DNA from: Persicaria tinctoria | Taxonomy: Eukaryota; Streptophyta; Magnoliopsida; Caryophyllales; Polygonaceae | Reading direction: 5' to 3' | Assembly (NCBI GenBank): GCA_037127255.1 | Contig: JBANSL010000005.1 | Span: forward strand, 2,232,001 to 2,296,000 | Length of the DNA stretch: 64,000 nt | Shown: positions 25,013-37,001 of the stretch, piece by piece | Position numbering within the stretch: the stretch's first letter is position 1 | How the letters are laid out: each line of letters starts with the position of its first letter | Position numbers and translations under genes: made by a program | Notes under the pieces: model-generated | The model's input: the letters and a program-made list of their open reading frames with translations, nothing else | Told to the model about the DNA's origin: nothing | The model's database searches: none

Positions 25013-25470
25013 AAGTAACAATTCGAAATACCGGATAAAAGTCTCTTAAATCGAGAGAGCGTAAGGAGCACTAAACGAGCAAACTGTCATGATACAACAA
25101 ACCATAAACAAAGAACCAATCAACCAAAGTAAAACGAAGAAGACAACCCTCAAAAGCTAAGAACGAGGCAGAAGACCTGTTGAGCGAGGATGGAAGACTC
25201 GACGAGAGAACGTGGACAATGAGTACATGGGAAAGTTGACGCTGATACGATGTCTCACCAGTGGAGAGACGAAAAGAAGAAACCCATGATGGGAAAAGGA
25301 TGACTCCCGGGGAAGTGTGGATCACACGGCGTTCTCTCTCCTAGATCAGGGATCTTCGTAAATCATAGACACTGCCACGATCAACAGGGTCGTAAGACTA
25401 CTTCTTAGCTGGAACTGACCACGAACCAACGAGTCGAAGCCCCACAACAACCCGAAATCTATAAGGCCGA
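25013..25470 (-). repeat. LINE-like 3' tail fragment (minus strand)
   Basis: On the minus strand the segment ends in TATCCGGTATTTCGAATTGTTACTTATTCC followed by an A-run. This closely resembles the end of the 52345-52530 segment on the plus strand (CTCTCGATTTA, GTATTTCGAATCTTTACTTT, A-run). Related ends occur at 34306 and 41970. It looks like the 3' end of a poly-A retroelement with no coding part left. Confidence 0.4.
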
Positions 25471-25559
25471 AACCAAACTGAGAATATATGGTGATAGTGT
25501 TTTAAATTTCGCTTGATTATTTCAAGATTATTATTCGATAAAAAAAACCAACAGGATAG

Positions 25560-25825
25560 AGAAATAAAATATGCTCCGTAATTAAGAGTGATTGAGTTTA
25601 ATCTTACAAATTCAAGACAAAGAATTAGTTTAACCCTGCAAGAGGTCAAGGATTAAAATCCCATTATTTACACCTTTGTGTAATTAGTGGATGCTCAAGC
25701 TTTCAATGGTTTGAGTGAGTCTGTCTGGTGGCTTACCCGGTTCGCGTCCTTTGTAGGCTAGAGCTTGGACTCGTGAAGTATTAGTCGACAACCTCTAACC
25801 CCCTACGTCAAAAAAAAAAAGACAA
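25560..25825 (+). repeat. Possible SINE or short poly-A retroelement
   Basis: The segment includes GGATTAAAATCCC near 25650, which is B-box-like, and ends in a run of A residues at 25809-25820. An A box is weak and no target duplication is evident. Confidence 0.25.
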
Positions 25826-26249
25826 AAAATAAGTTTGTTTAATTCCAAAAAAAAGTTTTAAAAAACTGGTTTCTTATTTGAAAAATTGCAGCCTATTAAA
25901 AGCAACAAATTAGTTTATTGCCATCTAAGCTCACACTAACCAAATTTCAGGCGGGTAAAAGGAATACCTACTTTCACAGATCACACTAATAATCTTCATT
26001 AATGAACATCTTATCTATCTCCTTCATCCCCCACCCACAAAACACCTAACTGAAGTTGGACCCAAAAATAAAGACGAAAAAAAAGGTTCCTTTTTTATTT
26101 TCCCTCTTTCCCCAATTTACACTGTTGTTTGCTCCCATGGATCCTATTGCCCGTTTTGTACAGCTGTCTTTCAGCCACCTAGCTGTGTACTTCTCAATTT
26201 TATAGGTATTTTTTTGCTTAGAGAAAACAGATAATAAAAGGGGGAGATT

Positions 26250-27201
26250 TGGGAGTAATTACTTCTTCAGCTTCTTGTTGTTCAACCACACTGATTGAGA
26301 ACTTCTCCCTTGCATCTCCACCTCAAATCCCTCCTCCTCCAGCTTACTTTGACCCTTATTCATGTATCCCTCTTTTCAATATCTCATGAGTTGAAGAAAA
26401 AACACAACCTTTTAGTAAAAGTGAGCTAGGGTTGTGTGGAGACAAGCAAGATTATATCTTTATCTTTTCTTCCCCCTTTTATTGAAAAATTTATTGGGTC
26501 TACAGATCTAATCTCCTCAAGGGGTATACGTGTACTGTCTGTTCACTTCAGATCTTCACCGCCTGTTGCTCAATTGCTTGCCACAACTTCTAATTGAAGC
26601 CCAATCATACAAGTATTAATTGGGTCATTTCCCACCTCTTCACAAAGGTAACTGAGAGAGGAAGAAAAAAAAATCAAGGAAATTTTGGTCTTGGTGTTCT
26701 TTGATTTTTGGGGTTTTGAGTGTTTCTTATTGTTTTGTTAAATTTATGGCTGTAAAGGTGAAGATAGGACATATGCCTTGTTGTCTGAGTTGGGTTCTCT
26801 CTAGTTCTTCACAAAGGTACACTGAGATGGAGATGGCACAGTTTGAGTTTTAATGGTCTTTTCTGTGTGGGTTTTGAATGTATCTTGGCTCCTTATTCAA
26901 TCATGGATGCAAATGTAAAGATGATATATGACTATGAGCCTTGTTAGACTATATGTGGATTATGAAGAGCATTTTATTTTTTTTGTATGTGTGTGTGTGT
27001 GATTTTGATTACTTTGTTGGGTTATTTTAGTGGAATGATAGCTCAAATATATTTATGAAATTGATTACTTTGTTGGGTTATTTTTTGATGTATCTGATTT
27101 GCAGTTTTAGGAGGAAATCTGGCTGAAAATTTTGTTTCTAGGAGGTGGGTATGTCAAGTGTGGAAGTGGAGGAATCAAAGGCTTCTTGGTTGAAATGAGG
27201 G
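26250..27201 (+). promoter_or_regulatory. 5' leader and upstream region of the PP2C gene, with leader intron
   Basis: The text is pyrimidine-rich around 26300-26360, as in plant leaders. GT donors are possible at 26646 (CACAAAG|GTAACTGAG) or 26815, and a good acceptor, GATTTGCAG, lies at 27096-27104. This suggests a spliced 5' UTR. There is a (GT)n run near 26986. The transcription start was not located. Confidence 0.45.
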
Positions 27202-29086
27202 ATGTTATCAAAGTTGATATTGTTCTTAAAGACCTGTTGGCAACCGGCTTCGGGCCATTCTGGTCCCTCTGGTTCGGATGCCACAGGTCGAAAAGATGGG
27301 CTACTTTGGTACAAAGATACTGGGCAGCATGTTAATGGCGAATTCTCAATGGCAGTTGTTCAGGCTAATAACTTGCTGGAAGATCAAAGCCAGATAGAGT
27401 CAGGTTGTTTGAGTTTGCTCGATTCCGGCCCATATGGAACATTTTTAGGAGTATACGATGGCCATGGTGGACCGGAGACATCTCGCTACATCAATGATCA
27501 CCTCTTCCAGCACCTTAAGCGTGAGTACATTTCATTGCAACGGAGTATAGTGGTTACCAAGTTTTGCATATTGGTGTAAGTTAGATGTTTGAATTGGTGC
27601 ATTGCAGGCTTTGCTGCAGAGCAGCAGTCTATGTCCGCTGATGTAATACGGAAGGCGTTTCAAGCAACGGAAGAAGGGTTTTTCTCTCTCGTTGCCAAAC
27701 AATGGCCCACGAATGCCCAGATTGCGTCTGTTGGATCTTGCTGCTTGGTTGGGGTGGTAGCTAGTGGATCACTGTATATTGCCAATGTCGGTGATTCACG
27801 GGCAGTTTTAGGGAGGGCTGTCAAAGCAACTGGTGAAGTTTTTGCCCTCCAGCTCTCTGCTGAACATAACGTGGCCATCGAATCTGTTAGACAAGAGATG
27901 CGTTCTTTGCATTCAGACGACTCACAGATTGTGGTTCTCAAGCACAATGTTTGGCGCGTCAAGGGCCTAATTCAGGTAAGGAATCACATAACCAGTCAAT
28001 TCATTCAGTCCATTCAGACCACTTTTGGCTGCCTAAAGCTTTATGAATATGATATCTTGGTTTGAGATTGGAGCCAAAACAAGTGTGCTGATGATAGATG
28101 AGTGATTATGGTCACATATGCTAATTCGTATTAGTTTTGACTGAACATTTGATTGTTTCATATAGTTAACTTTGCTGCATAGCTGAGTGAACTGTTTTTT
28201 ATGTGCCTAAAATGAATAAGAGTTAGGTTTTTCTTACCGCATTTTCCTTGCTACCTGGATTCAGATTAGCCCTTTTAGGATTTTATGCGAAAATCTGGAT
28301 TTGAAGACCTTGTAGGCTTGTACTGATAGACAACAGTAGTAGCCAAAAACCATTTTTATGTTCGAATTCTATCCGGGTTTCCTAAGTTATTGTTATGTTG
28401 CAAGGCAAATCTTCCTCTAGATGTGTCACAGCCAAGTTTAAGAGACTAAGAGTTGTCTAATGCTTTGATGGTGGTGCCTTATTGCGGCGTTGCAGATATC
28501 TAGATCCATTGGGGATGTATATCTGAAAAAAACTGAGTACAATAGGGAGCCTCTGTATGCAAAGTTTCGTCTACGAGAGCCTTTCAAGAAACCGATATTG
28601 AGCTCTGAACCATCCATCTCTGTGCACGAGCTGCAGCCTGTGGATCGGTTTCTTATATTTGCTTCTGATGGCCTCTGGGAGCATCTCACCAATCAGCAGG
28701 CCGTTGATATCGTGCAAAATAACTCTCGTAACGTAAGTGAAATCATATTGCATTTCGCACTTTGTCCTATGCAATCTCAAAATGAAGTTGATGTCGAATT
28801 TCATGGAAACTATGAGGCCAACTTTGATGAGACTGTCTCTTCACAGGGAAGTGCCAAGAGGCTTGTGAAAACTGCCTTGCAGGAAGCAGCTAAGAAGAGG
28901 GAGATGAGGTACACCGACCTAAAGAAGATCGAACGGGGCGTTCGCCGGCATTTCCACGACGACATCACGGTCATCGTCTTGTTCCTCGACACCGATCTGA
29001 TCAGCAGAGCCAGCTCGGCAAGGGGCCCCACTGTGTCGCTCAGAGGGGGCGGAGTCAACATCTCTTCCAAAACCCTTGCTCCTTGA
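27202..29086 (+). CDS. Protein phosphatase 2C, clade D type
   Basis: Four exons, 27202-27520, 27608-27975, 28496-28732 and 28847-29086, all with GT-AG borders, give 387 residues. The protein has the PP2C order of motifs: [10 protein letters not shown] (residues ~84-92), [43 protein letters not shown] and [12 protein letters not shown]. The aspartates that bind Mg/Mn are present. It is a Ser/Thr phosphatase of the plant clade-D group; members inhibit plasma-membrane H+-ATPase and act with SAUR proteins in auxin-driven growth (family knowledge). Length and exon layout fit the family. The ATG is the first in frame and is followed by MLSKLILFL, like its relatives. A putative poly-A signal AATAAA is at 29373-29378. 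It meets the prolyl hydroxylase gene tail to tail. Confidence 0.95.
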
Positions 29087-30330
29087 CCACAACCATCAGA
29101 GCCAGCTCGGTAGGTTGAAGAAACCAGTGCCTCAAATTCTTTATTGTAAAATATCAAATGTTTAACTCTAATAGCGTGTTTATTAGTTTTTAAATGCTGA
29201 AGAGGGGAAAAAAATTGTAAGGAAGCATCTGAAGAACAGCTTCAGTGAGGGGGTACTAGGAGTTCATCGTCGTCTCTTGTCGTTCATTGCCTGGAAGTAG
29301 CACTTCTAGTTGCGTCGTGTAGTACCTTGTAATAATCTCTCAGTTATGGAAGAAACAGAGCGAAAGTTTTACAATAAAATTTCCGGTTATATGATCGTTC
29401 GCTACTCTCACCGGATAATTTTCCGACTTCGTTCATTCAAGAAACGATGTTAGCAACACAAGATGATCAGCAAAAAAAGCATAAATAAGGGCTTGAAAAA
29501 TGCTAAGGGCAAAACTCAGCCTACATATCATCAACGTGGACGCAGTTTACAACCATCTGTGTGATGTTTAGTCAGAGCTCAGAAAGAAAAGAAAGAAAGA
29601 AAAATCATTTGTATAACGAACTTAAGTGCAGGAAAGGTCAGCCAGCAATACTAAGGCAAGATGAATGATAAACGCAACCATTTTCTCTGTTCATGATCTC
29701 CATTTTCTGTTTTATTCTATTGATTGAATGAACGGGTGATAAAACTATGATGAAAAACTAAGACGTCGAGAAGAGCAGAAGATGAAAGGGGACTGGACCT
29801 TTTGCAATGTGTCGGTCCTCCTTAAGCATGGGTCTCAGAGTCTACGACATATGGCATTGGGATACAACCACTGTAGCCCGTAGGAACATACGTATGCCTG
29901 GAGAGAACAAAGGAAGTAGCCCAGCCTCATTAAAGATGAGCAACTCAAAGATGAAGGCAAATGCAGACTGTTGATTCATCAGCTGGAATATTTCATGTTT
30001 CTATAGGCTTGTGAAGGGCAAAGAATGCCTCATGATTGAGATTTACAAGCTTTTGTGAATAATCATGAATGGAACAGTGGCATAATAAATGAGATGATCA
30101 GGATACAATTGGTGTAAAATGTTTTCTGCATTCTCAGCCATTAACCTAGTTAAATTATGAGTTTGAGCTATGATTTCTCTTGTCAAGGATATAGCATTGC
30201 CTAAGGATTCATTTTCAATTACCAAGTTATGTTCAGCATGGAAAGCAGGATCACTAATAAATTTTACATTTCTTATGCGGATAGAGACAGATTATAGGTT
30301 GAGTTACAATCTTACCTTAAGCAGAAGAAT

Positions 30331-33300
30331 TCAAGCTTTGTATTCGTTAACACGCATCCACTTTGTAGACGACCACTTGTTCCCTCTAATCACAGGGCAA
30401 CCACCTATCAAAACGGGAAAAAAATCAATTAAAATTTTGAGGAAACACATGAATATCAATCAGAGCAAATACACCATGAAGATGTTATAACCTACTGACA
30501 AAGCATATAATGAGTTACTGTGTCACTACAGACGTGTTGCATCATAAAGAGCTATTAAAACAAGATCTAACCATGCAAACTTGAAGGATCTAAACTTGCA
30601 TCAGGCTTCATACTCCAGAAAAGCAAGGCATCACCCATCTTTGGTCTAACTGAGAGCCCTTCTTTAGCACATTTTGATAACTTATCCCAGCCAGGGACGT
30701 CACTGTGGTTTCCTTTGGCATTAGGGAATACTGTTTCACCTCCCTCCTCAACATCCGAACTGTGGACAGAGATGAATAGATAGGGAAAAAATGTTAACAA
30801 ATGGAACTTGTGGGGTGCATCACAAATAGATACGCACCATTATTGACAAAAATATAATCGAAGATATTGCCATAATCAATAATACCTTCAGCCCATACCA
30901 GCTGACTAACTAGATAACAAATAAATGTCAGCATTAAGCATTGTACAATACTTACAGGTACATGAGAACTGTAGCTATCCTTTGGCCACCATTTTTGGTG
31001 TTGTACTCGTCTTGGAAGTAGTCAAAGTGAGGTTCATACTTCTGTCCTACTTCATAGTGAAGAATCTGTAGGCCTTCGCCATGATCTGTGGAAAACAGTT
31101 CACATTTTGGAGAAGTTATTGTGTCAGACACAAGCGACAGATGACAAATACCTTAACAGTTTCCCAGAATAAACAGGTGCAGTCAAAAGTAAAAATTTCA
31201 ACTAAGAATTAGAAAAGAATTCCTTTCAGCAATAGCCCGAAGATTATAAAATATAGGACAAACAAGGGACTTTTTCTTTAACGAAGAAAGAGTGGTCGTT
31301 TGCGTTGTCACAATGTTGTTATTGGTATTTCACACTAGTAATGGAATAATGACACATGCTTGTCACAGAATAATAATTACAGCAGGTTCTCCAGTCATGA
31401 GAACATGATCTGCTATCTAGGTATATTTCAAGTACGGCCCTTGAGGCGCATCTCTAGTGATAAACCTCAATCAAGAAAAAATAAGAAACACTAATATGAA
31501 AAAGGCAGCAATGTGATAAGTGATGACATCTCTTATTTCGACACCAAAAGTTCTATTCCTAGAATTTCGACCCTTGAGGATCTGCTAACATATTATGAAG
31601 TGGTTGCTCAATTAAGGTATTTGGTTCATTAAATGAAACATTCAAGAGACCCTGAGGCAAGTTGAGATCTGCAAAACACTTATTCCCCAGACTAGGCAGA
31701 AATGCCCAAATTTCCCTAATGACCAGCAGCCTGAGGTAAGACATTTCTTGGTATGCTCTGTACAATAAAAAATTATATATAGCCTTAAGTTCTAAAAAGC
31801 AATTAAGGAGGAATAAATGTAGGTTGGCAACTGATACAAAAGTGGAATGTGCAATACCTATAAACCTAGGATCAATAAACAGACTTAATCTAAAAAATTA
31901 GTTCAACTGACAGATTTTAGAGTGAAAGTCAATCATTCCACCAAGAACGCTATTCAACATATGTACAACTTTTTCTTTGTAAAAACATGTATGGAGCAAT
32001 ATTTGCATATGATAAACAATTTTGACAAAAAATTGCAACTGGTAGCTTTACAAGTTTTTCTTTAAAAACAAGCAACAGTTTACAGTTCAACACTGTTTGA
32101 AAGGGTAGAATTCTGTAGGCCAGAAAATGCAAAGTATTAGAACTCAATGCTCCACAGAAAATCCTTATATCACGTACCAGCAGGAATGAATGACCAATCT
32201 GCAATTCTCTTTTCAATGTTCCTAATGGTCTTATCCCGTCCCCTGGGAAGAAATGTACCTGAACTTGTTCGAACCCTGCAAGAGAAGGTAAATAAAAGGA
32301 CATGGAATAACTGGAATGAACAAGGAAGTTATATATTGAAGAGCTAACAACATTAATCGAAAGACAAGGATACAAATATAGACCTGCTATCAACACTCTT
32401 GCCCGTCGCAGTATCAACAACAGAAGACTTTTGCATGTGAGGCTTGGCAAGCTCAATAAGATATTCACACTCTTCTTTTGACTGCCAACATAACAAATAA
32501 TTTATTTATAGCTTCAAAATAAAAACAGAAAACAATATAATTTTCGTAGGCATGCATGGCCAAATCCATTTGGATGAGAACATGTGGATGGCTGGATGCA
32601 CTGACTTGGAAGTAGAAAACAACTCCATCTACCTACCAAAGCAAGCAGTAATTTATACCAACATCAAGGTTTAATAAATACTTTGATTTAGATTGCCATG
32701 AATCCAACCAAGGACTAACTTATTTGATTCAACTAACATCACAAAGTTACTTCAAAATTGCCAGTGACGCTCTGTCAAGAATCCAAAATTCTACTGAATT
32801 GATACAAATTCTCTCCATTTTTAGGGTTATGGCACCAAGTCACCAACAACATGGACATGGTATATCAAGATCAGCTTAACTAAGCAAAAGTAGAAACACT
32901 GTTAGGCCCCCAATTATGTTGCCTTTTCACATCTAAAAGAACTTCAATTCTTGCACAAGTTTGTTAAAGAAACCTAATACACCAACTATTCCTTTTGCTA
33001 CTTTAATGGAATTATCAACCAGCATATCTTTCAAATCTATTTCCCTTATTCAATGGTCATCACCCATCAGTCATTTGGTTCCCTGTATGGCTGTATGATA
33101 CCATCAGCATCACCACAATACAGATCTGTATTATTATCATGCAGGTTTAACTTTTAACATTGAGCAGTGAACCTTTGCCACTTTAAGATGGCTGACGTTC
33201 CCACCATCGACCAAGACCAGCAATGTAAATAATCCAAGCATACAATACAAGTGAGATAGAATCGTATAAATAACAAAATTATCAAATAAAAAAACGATAA

Positions 33301-33726
33301 ACTGACCAAGAAATTGTGGTAAACGAGGGCTCGGGGCTCCCAAGAGAGCAATTCAACCCACTGTCCATCTCTATTCCCATCTCTATCGCCCCTGCACCGA
33401 CAATTTCCGAAATTCCAAAACAATCACAAACACATCCGAACCAAATAGTCAACAAACAGTTCCAATCAAACAAAATTGAGCCACAAACCAGCAACGATCC
33501 GAACCAATACCAGCAGATCATACCTGTGCACAGAGGAGCGAACCATGGAGCTAAGATCGTGCACATTGTGCGAACCGCCCGAAGAGCTGCCGCTGGGGAG
33601 GGAGACGATTCCGAGAGCGAGGAGGATGAGGACGACGAAGGAGAACGCGATGAGGAGAGCGAGGATGAGAGTAGTGTAGGACGATTTGCGAGGCGGATAG
33701 CGGGCGTACCTCGCACCTTTCGCCAT
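30331..33726 (-). CDS. Prolyl 4-hydroxylase (P4H), type II membrane protein
   Basis: Seven minus-strand exons, 33726-33524, 33391-33307, 32481-32384, 32275-32178, 31085-30956, 30759-30572 and 30404-30331, join in phase to 291 residues. A short basic N-terminus is followed by one hydrophobic anchor (about residues 21-43), so the enzyme should sit in the ER/Golgi membrane with a luminal catalytic domain. The 2-oxoglutarate/Fe(II) dioxygenase residues are all present: H181 and D183 in EPHFDYF, H267 in SSLHGG, and K277 for 2-oxoglutarate. It hydroxylates proline in cell-wall extensins and arabinogalactan proteins (family knowledge). WVELLSWEPRALVYHNFLS and KSEDSR-type strings match plant P4Hs. 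The ~1.1-kb fourth intron shows no recognisable insertion. No defects were seen. Confidence 0.95.
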
Positions 33727-33776
33727 TGCCGAAAGCTTCAATTGGAGAAGATTTTCGACTAGGCGGAAAATCCGCA

Positions 33777-34305
33777 AACCCTAGATCCGATTGGATCACT
33801 GTAGAACCCCTGGCAATGGCGAAGAACAACGGAGATCTGGGAATCGCAACTTGCAAGTCAGAAGTCCACACAGTTTTTTTGAGTAAGGGAGAAGAAAAAA
33901 GGGTGATAACTATTACTGAATTTTGCATCAAATATTATTAAATGAATAACTCACAAATTTATGAGATATCCTAAATACATTTCTTTAACCATTTTTTATT
34001 GAGTTTTGCATCAAATATTATCAACAATTTTTAAGTTTATCCTTTTTACCTATCTAAAAATTTTAAAAAATATTTTTATAAGTTTTGTTCATTTGAATTT
34101 GAGAAGTGGTTTCATAATTCTTAGCGTATGTCATTAAATATATAGTATTATGCAAAATAAAGCTTACATTAGTTTTAGATTGAAATCCATCAACATTGAA
34201 AGAAATATTATAATATTCTCTTTTCCACCTTAAAAATAAAATCTTTTAAAAAATTACAAATTTTTTAATAATTCAAAAAGTAAATAATCAATTAAAAAAA
34301 CTTGT
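33777..34305. other. AT-rich sequence upstream of the P4H gene
   Basis: The first ~100 bp contains the likely P4H leader on the minus strand. The rest is AT-rich and I see no gene or defined repeat in it. Confidence 0.5.
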
Positions 34306-34414
34306 TTTTTTTTTGAAGCAATATAAGAATTCGATTCACTAGACAAGTATAGAGAAACCGAGAAATCGGACAAGCCGGTGAATGGACTAATCATCATGTA
34401 CAATAGAAAACAAC
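34306..34414 (-). repeat. LINE-like 3' tail fragment, part 1, split by the hAT element
   Basis: On the minus strand this ends in TCGAATTCTTATATTGCTTC plus an A-run, like the other tail copies in the window. Its continuation appears to be 39239-39440 on the far side of the hAT insertion. Confidence 0.35.
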
Positions 34415-35099
34415 TATGGGTGGGCATGGAACGGGACGGGACGGGATTAGGGTAATCTCGCGTCCCGTCCCGCGTATTTTTTATGGGACAGGATTGAATG
34501 ATTTTTTTTCAAATCCCGCTGGGTCTTATCCCTCTCGGGACGGGACGGGACGGGATTTGTCCCTCGTAAATAAAGATTAAAATACAATCCAAAATTAACA
34601 AGTAGGCAAATGTGCTAATTAAGGCCATGACATTAGCCAAAAAAAAAAAAAGTAGGCAAATGTGCTAATTAAAGCATTACGTTGAAGGCAAAACTGAAAT
34701 AGGTAAATTACAGTAGCACGTTAATGTGGAACCCATTAGAAATTCGGAAATTTCGCCAGGTACCCCTGGGGTATTGCAAAATTCGCCGGGTATACAACTT
34801 TTTTACAAAATTCGCGTGGTACCCCTGAGGTTTTAACCCATTTCGCCTCGTGCCCTTCTCGGTTAACTTTAACTTTTTTTTGTGTTTTCCGTTAGTTTGC
34901 TCAAACAAAAAAAAAGAAAAAGAAAAGAAAGAAAGAAACGCGAAGACAGAGCGAGGAGAGACGCGAGACGCGGAGCGACGCGAAGAGCTGGCTGCACCCT
35001 CCCTCGGACTCGGACCTGGTGGCTGCGCTCGGACCTGGTGGCTGCGCTCGGACCCTCGCTCGGACCTGTTGCTGCGCCCCCGACGAGAAAGGTAACACT

Positions 35100-35430
35100 T
35101 TTGCTGTCAATTTAGAGTTGAAATCGAAATCTAAATCTCGTGTCTGTTGAAATCGAAATTGCTGTTGCTGTTGAAATCGATACTTTTGCTGTTGAAATCG
35201 AAATTTAGGGTTGAATCTGTTGAAATCGATACTTTTGCTGTTGAAAGGTTACACTTTTGCTGTTGAAATCGAAATTTAGGGTTTAATCTGTTGAAATCGA
35301 TACTTTTGCTGTTGAAAGGTAACACTTTTGCTGTTGAAATCGAAATTGCTGTCAATTTAGGGTTGAATCTGTTGAAATTTGTTTCTGTTGAAATCGATAG
35401 ATATCGAAATCGCTAGGGTTTGCTGAAATC
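35100..35430. repeat. Minisatellite of GTTGAAATCGAAATT units
   Basis: The units alternate GTTGAAATCGAAATT(TAGGG) and GATACTTTTGCTGTTGAAAGG, just inside the left TIR of the second MULE. It is not coding. Confidence 0.8.
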
Positions 35431-35937
35431 AATACCCCCCTGTGATTGATATGTTGTTGCTGATGTCCAGTGCATTGGTCTGCATGTTTGTCTGCAAAAT
35501 CAACCAATGTTTAAACAAAAATGTTAGAGATTAAATGTTTGCCATTCACTATCTTCTGTATTCACATTTAACATATTTTTGCACGCAGTAAGGTTTTGAT
35601 TAGTAAAATGAAAATAGGATTGCAGCAACTGCTTAGGAAACTGGACATAAGAGTACAAAATGGAAGAAAGTATTTCTCTAGCTCTCTCAAACTATCTCAA
35701 GGCCCAACCTTTTATGATTGACCAACTTCACCATTCCTATCTTGTAAACTGTACTTCCACATTAGTAAGATGGTGCACAGTTGACTCTTGAGTTTGCCTA
35801 AATTAAAAATCTTTGCTTATGGCGCACTTGCTAGAATTTAATTCACTTGGGCATTACCCTCTGACAACTGTACTGTTTATTTTGTTCTTGATGGTATTTC
35901 TAGTCACTCTTTAGCATCTGTTTCATCCCTGAACTGA

Positions 35938-36610
35938 TGGCAGGACTAATGGAATATTTTGCTCAAACTGATGAAAGGACTGCAGCTCCTAGAATACCAG
36001 TTATGGTCAAGATGAAATCAGTCCCCATTTCTTCAAAAAAGGTCATAGAGTTCAGGAATCATCTATCATGTCAGGTTCTATGGATCAAGTGATCGATGTT
36101 CCTAATAGAAATTCTGTCATTCTGGATGACTACTCTGATGAGGATGAGGATTTTCAGAGAGTATCATTTTATATGGTGAACATTATATATAGGTGAATTA
36201 GAAGTGGAATTTATGCTCCACTAAAATTTTAACTAGTTCATTATTTTGTGATGTTAATGTCCCTCTAGAGGATCAAATTATAGTTTAGTTACTTTGAACA
36301 TTTTGGCCTATTAGCTCAAACGGTAGAGCAATGTGTTTTGACACAAAGATATGGGTTCAAATCCCATATAGGCTATTGAGTTGTTGTCTTACTTAAAAAA
36401 TATGAATCATTATTTCATTTGTTGTCTTACTTAAAAAATATGAATCACAATTTCAAAAAAATGAGAGATGATTGGACATGCCTTTGTCACACAGTTTTAT
36501 TATATTCTCCATCAGAATCCAGCATTGGTACGCAGGTTCTTTCAAGACACTAGTTCCATGACCCGTCCAGGGCCTGATGGTTCAGTAACTACTGTGACAA
36601 CTCTGAAAGT
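35938..36610 (+). pseudogene. Captured gene fragments (two exon-like pieces) inside the MULE
   Basis: One open piece near 35940-36170 reads GLMEYFAQTDERTAAPRIPV and, in a second frame, VIDVPNRNSVILDDYSDEDED. A second piece, 36531-36608, reads NPALVRRFFQDTSSMTRPGP; it is preceded by ATCAG and followed by GTAAGT, which looks like an internal exon with both splice sites. I do not recognise the parent gene. Frame changes show it no longer encodes the original protein. Confidence 0.5.
36305..36375 (+). other. tRNA-like unit, left arm
   Basis: It has the acceptor-like ends GGCCTAT/ATAGGCT and the D-arm GCTCAAACGGTAGAGC. A TGTG/CACA hairpin closes over TTTTGA. The T-arm is ATGGGTTCAAATCCCAT. The fold is complete except for a 6-base anticodon loop, so it may be a tRNA relic with intact pol III boxes. 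It is homologous to 6749-6819. Confidence 0.6.
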
Positions 36611-36930
36611 AAGTTTGCAATTCCACAGTGTGTGTTATTGTACCTGAAGTTGACTGTTTGTATTAGCTCAGCTCATGAATTGGAATTTATACTGCTTTAT
36701 GATGTATATTTGATAACATACCTTGATGTCCTTTGCCCCCGGTTATGTTTTTTTACGTCCAGCATTTGAGCACATGGTTCCTGTCATTTTCTGTGTGAGA
36801 ACACTGATGAAGCGCAATTTCTTTAATAAAGAACTACATTCCTACTATTATGCAGAGCTGGTTCATATTTTTTAAGTAAGACAACAATTGCAATTATGAT
36901 TCATATTTTTTAAGTAAGATAACAACTCAA

Positions 36931-37001
36931 TAGCCTGTATGGGATTTGAACCCATATCTTTGTGTCAAAACACATTGCTCTACCGTTTGAGCTAATAGGC
37001 C
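36931..37001 (-). other. tRNA-like unit, right arm
   Basis: This is the reverse-complement copy of 36305-36375 with very few changes (acceptor CAGGCT in place of TAGGCT). It keeps the A-box and B-box regions. Confidence 0.6.

Noticed and set aside
33316..33762. 148-codon plus-strand gene rich in Asp/Glu
   Set aside because: It is antisense to exons 1 and 2 of the prolyl 4-hydroxylase gene, whose protein is clearly conserved.
36305..36375. Functional tRNA gene
   Set aside because: The arms fold well, but the anticodon loop is one base short, the acceptor ends are mismatched, and the unit is duplicated within a transposon.
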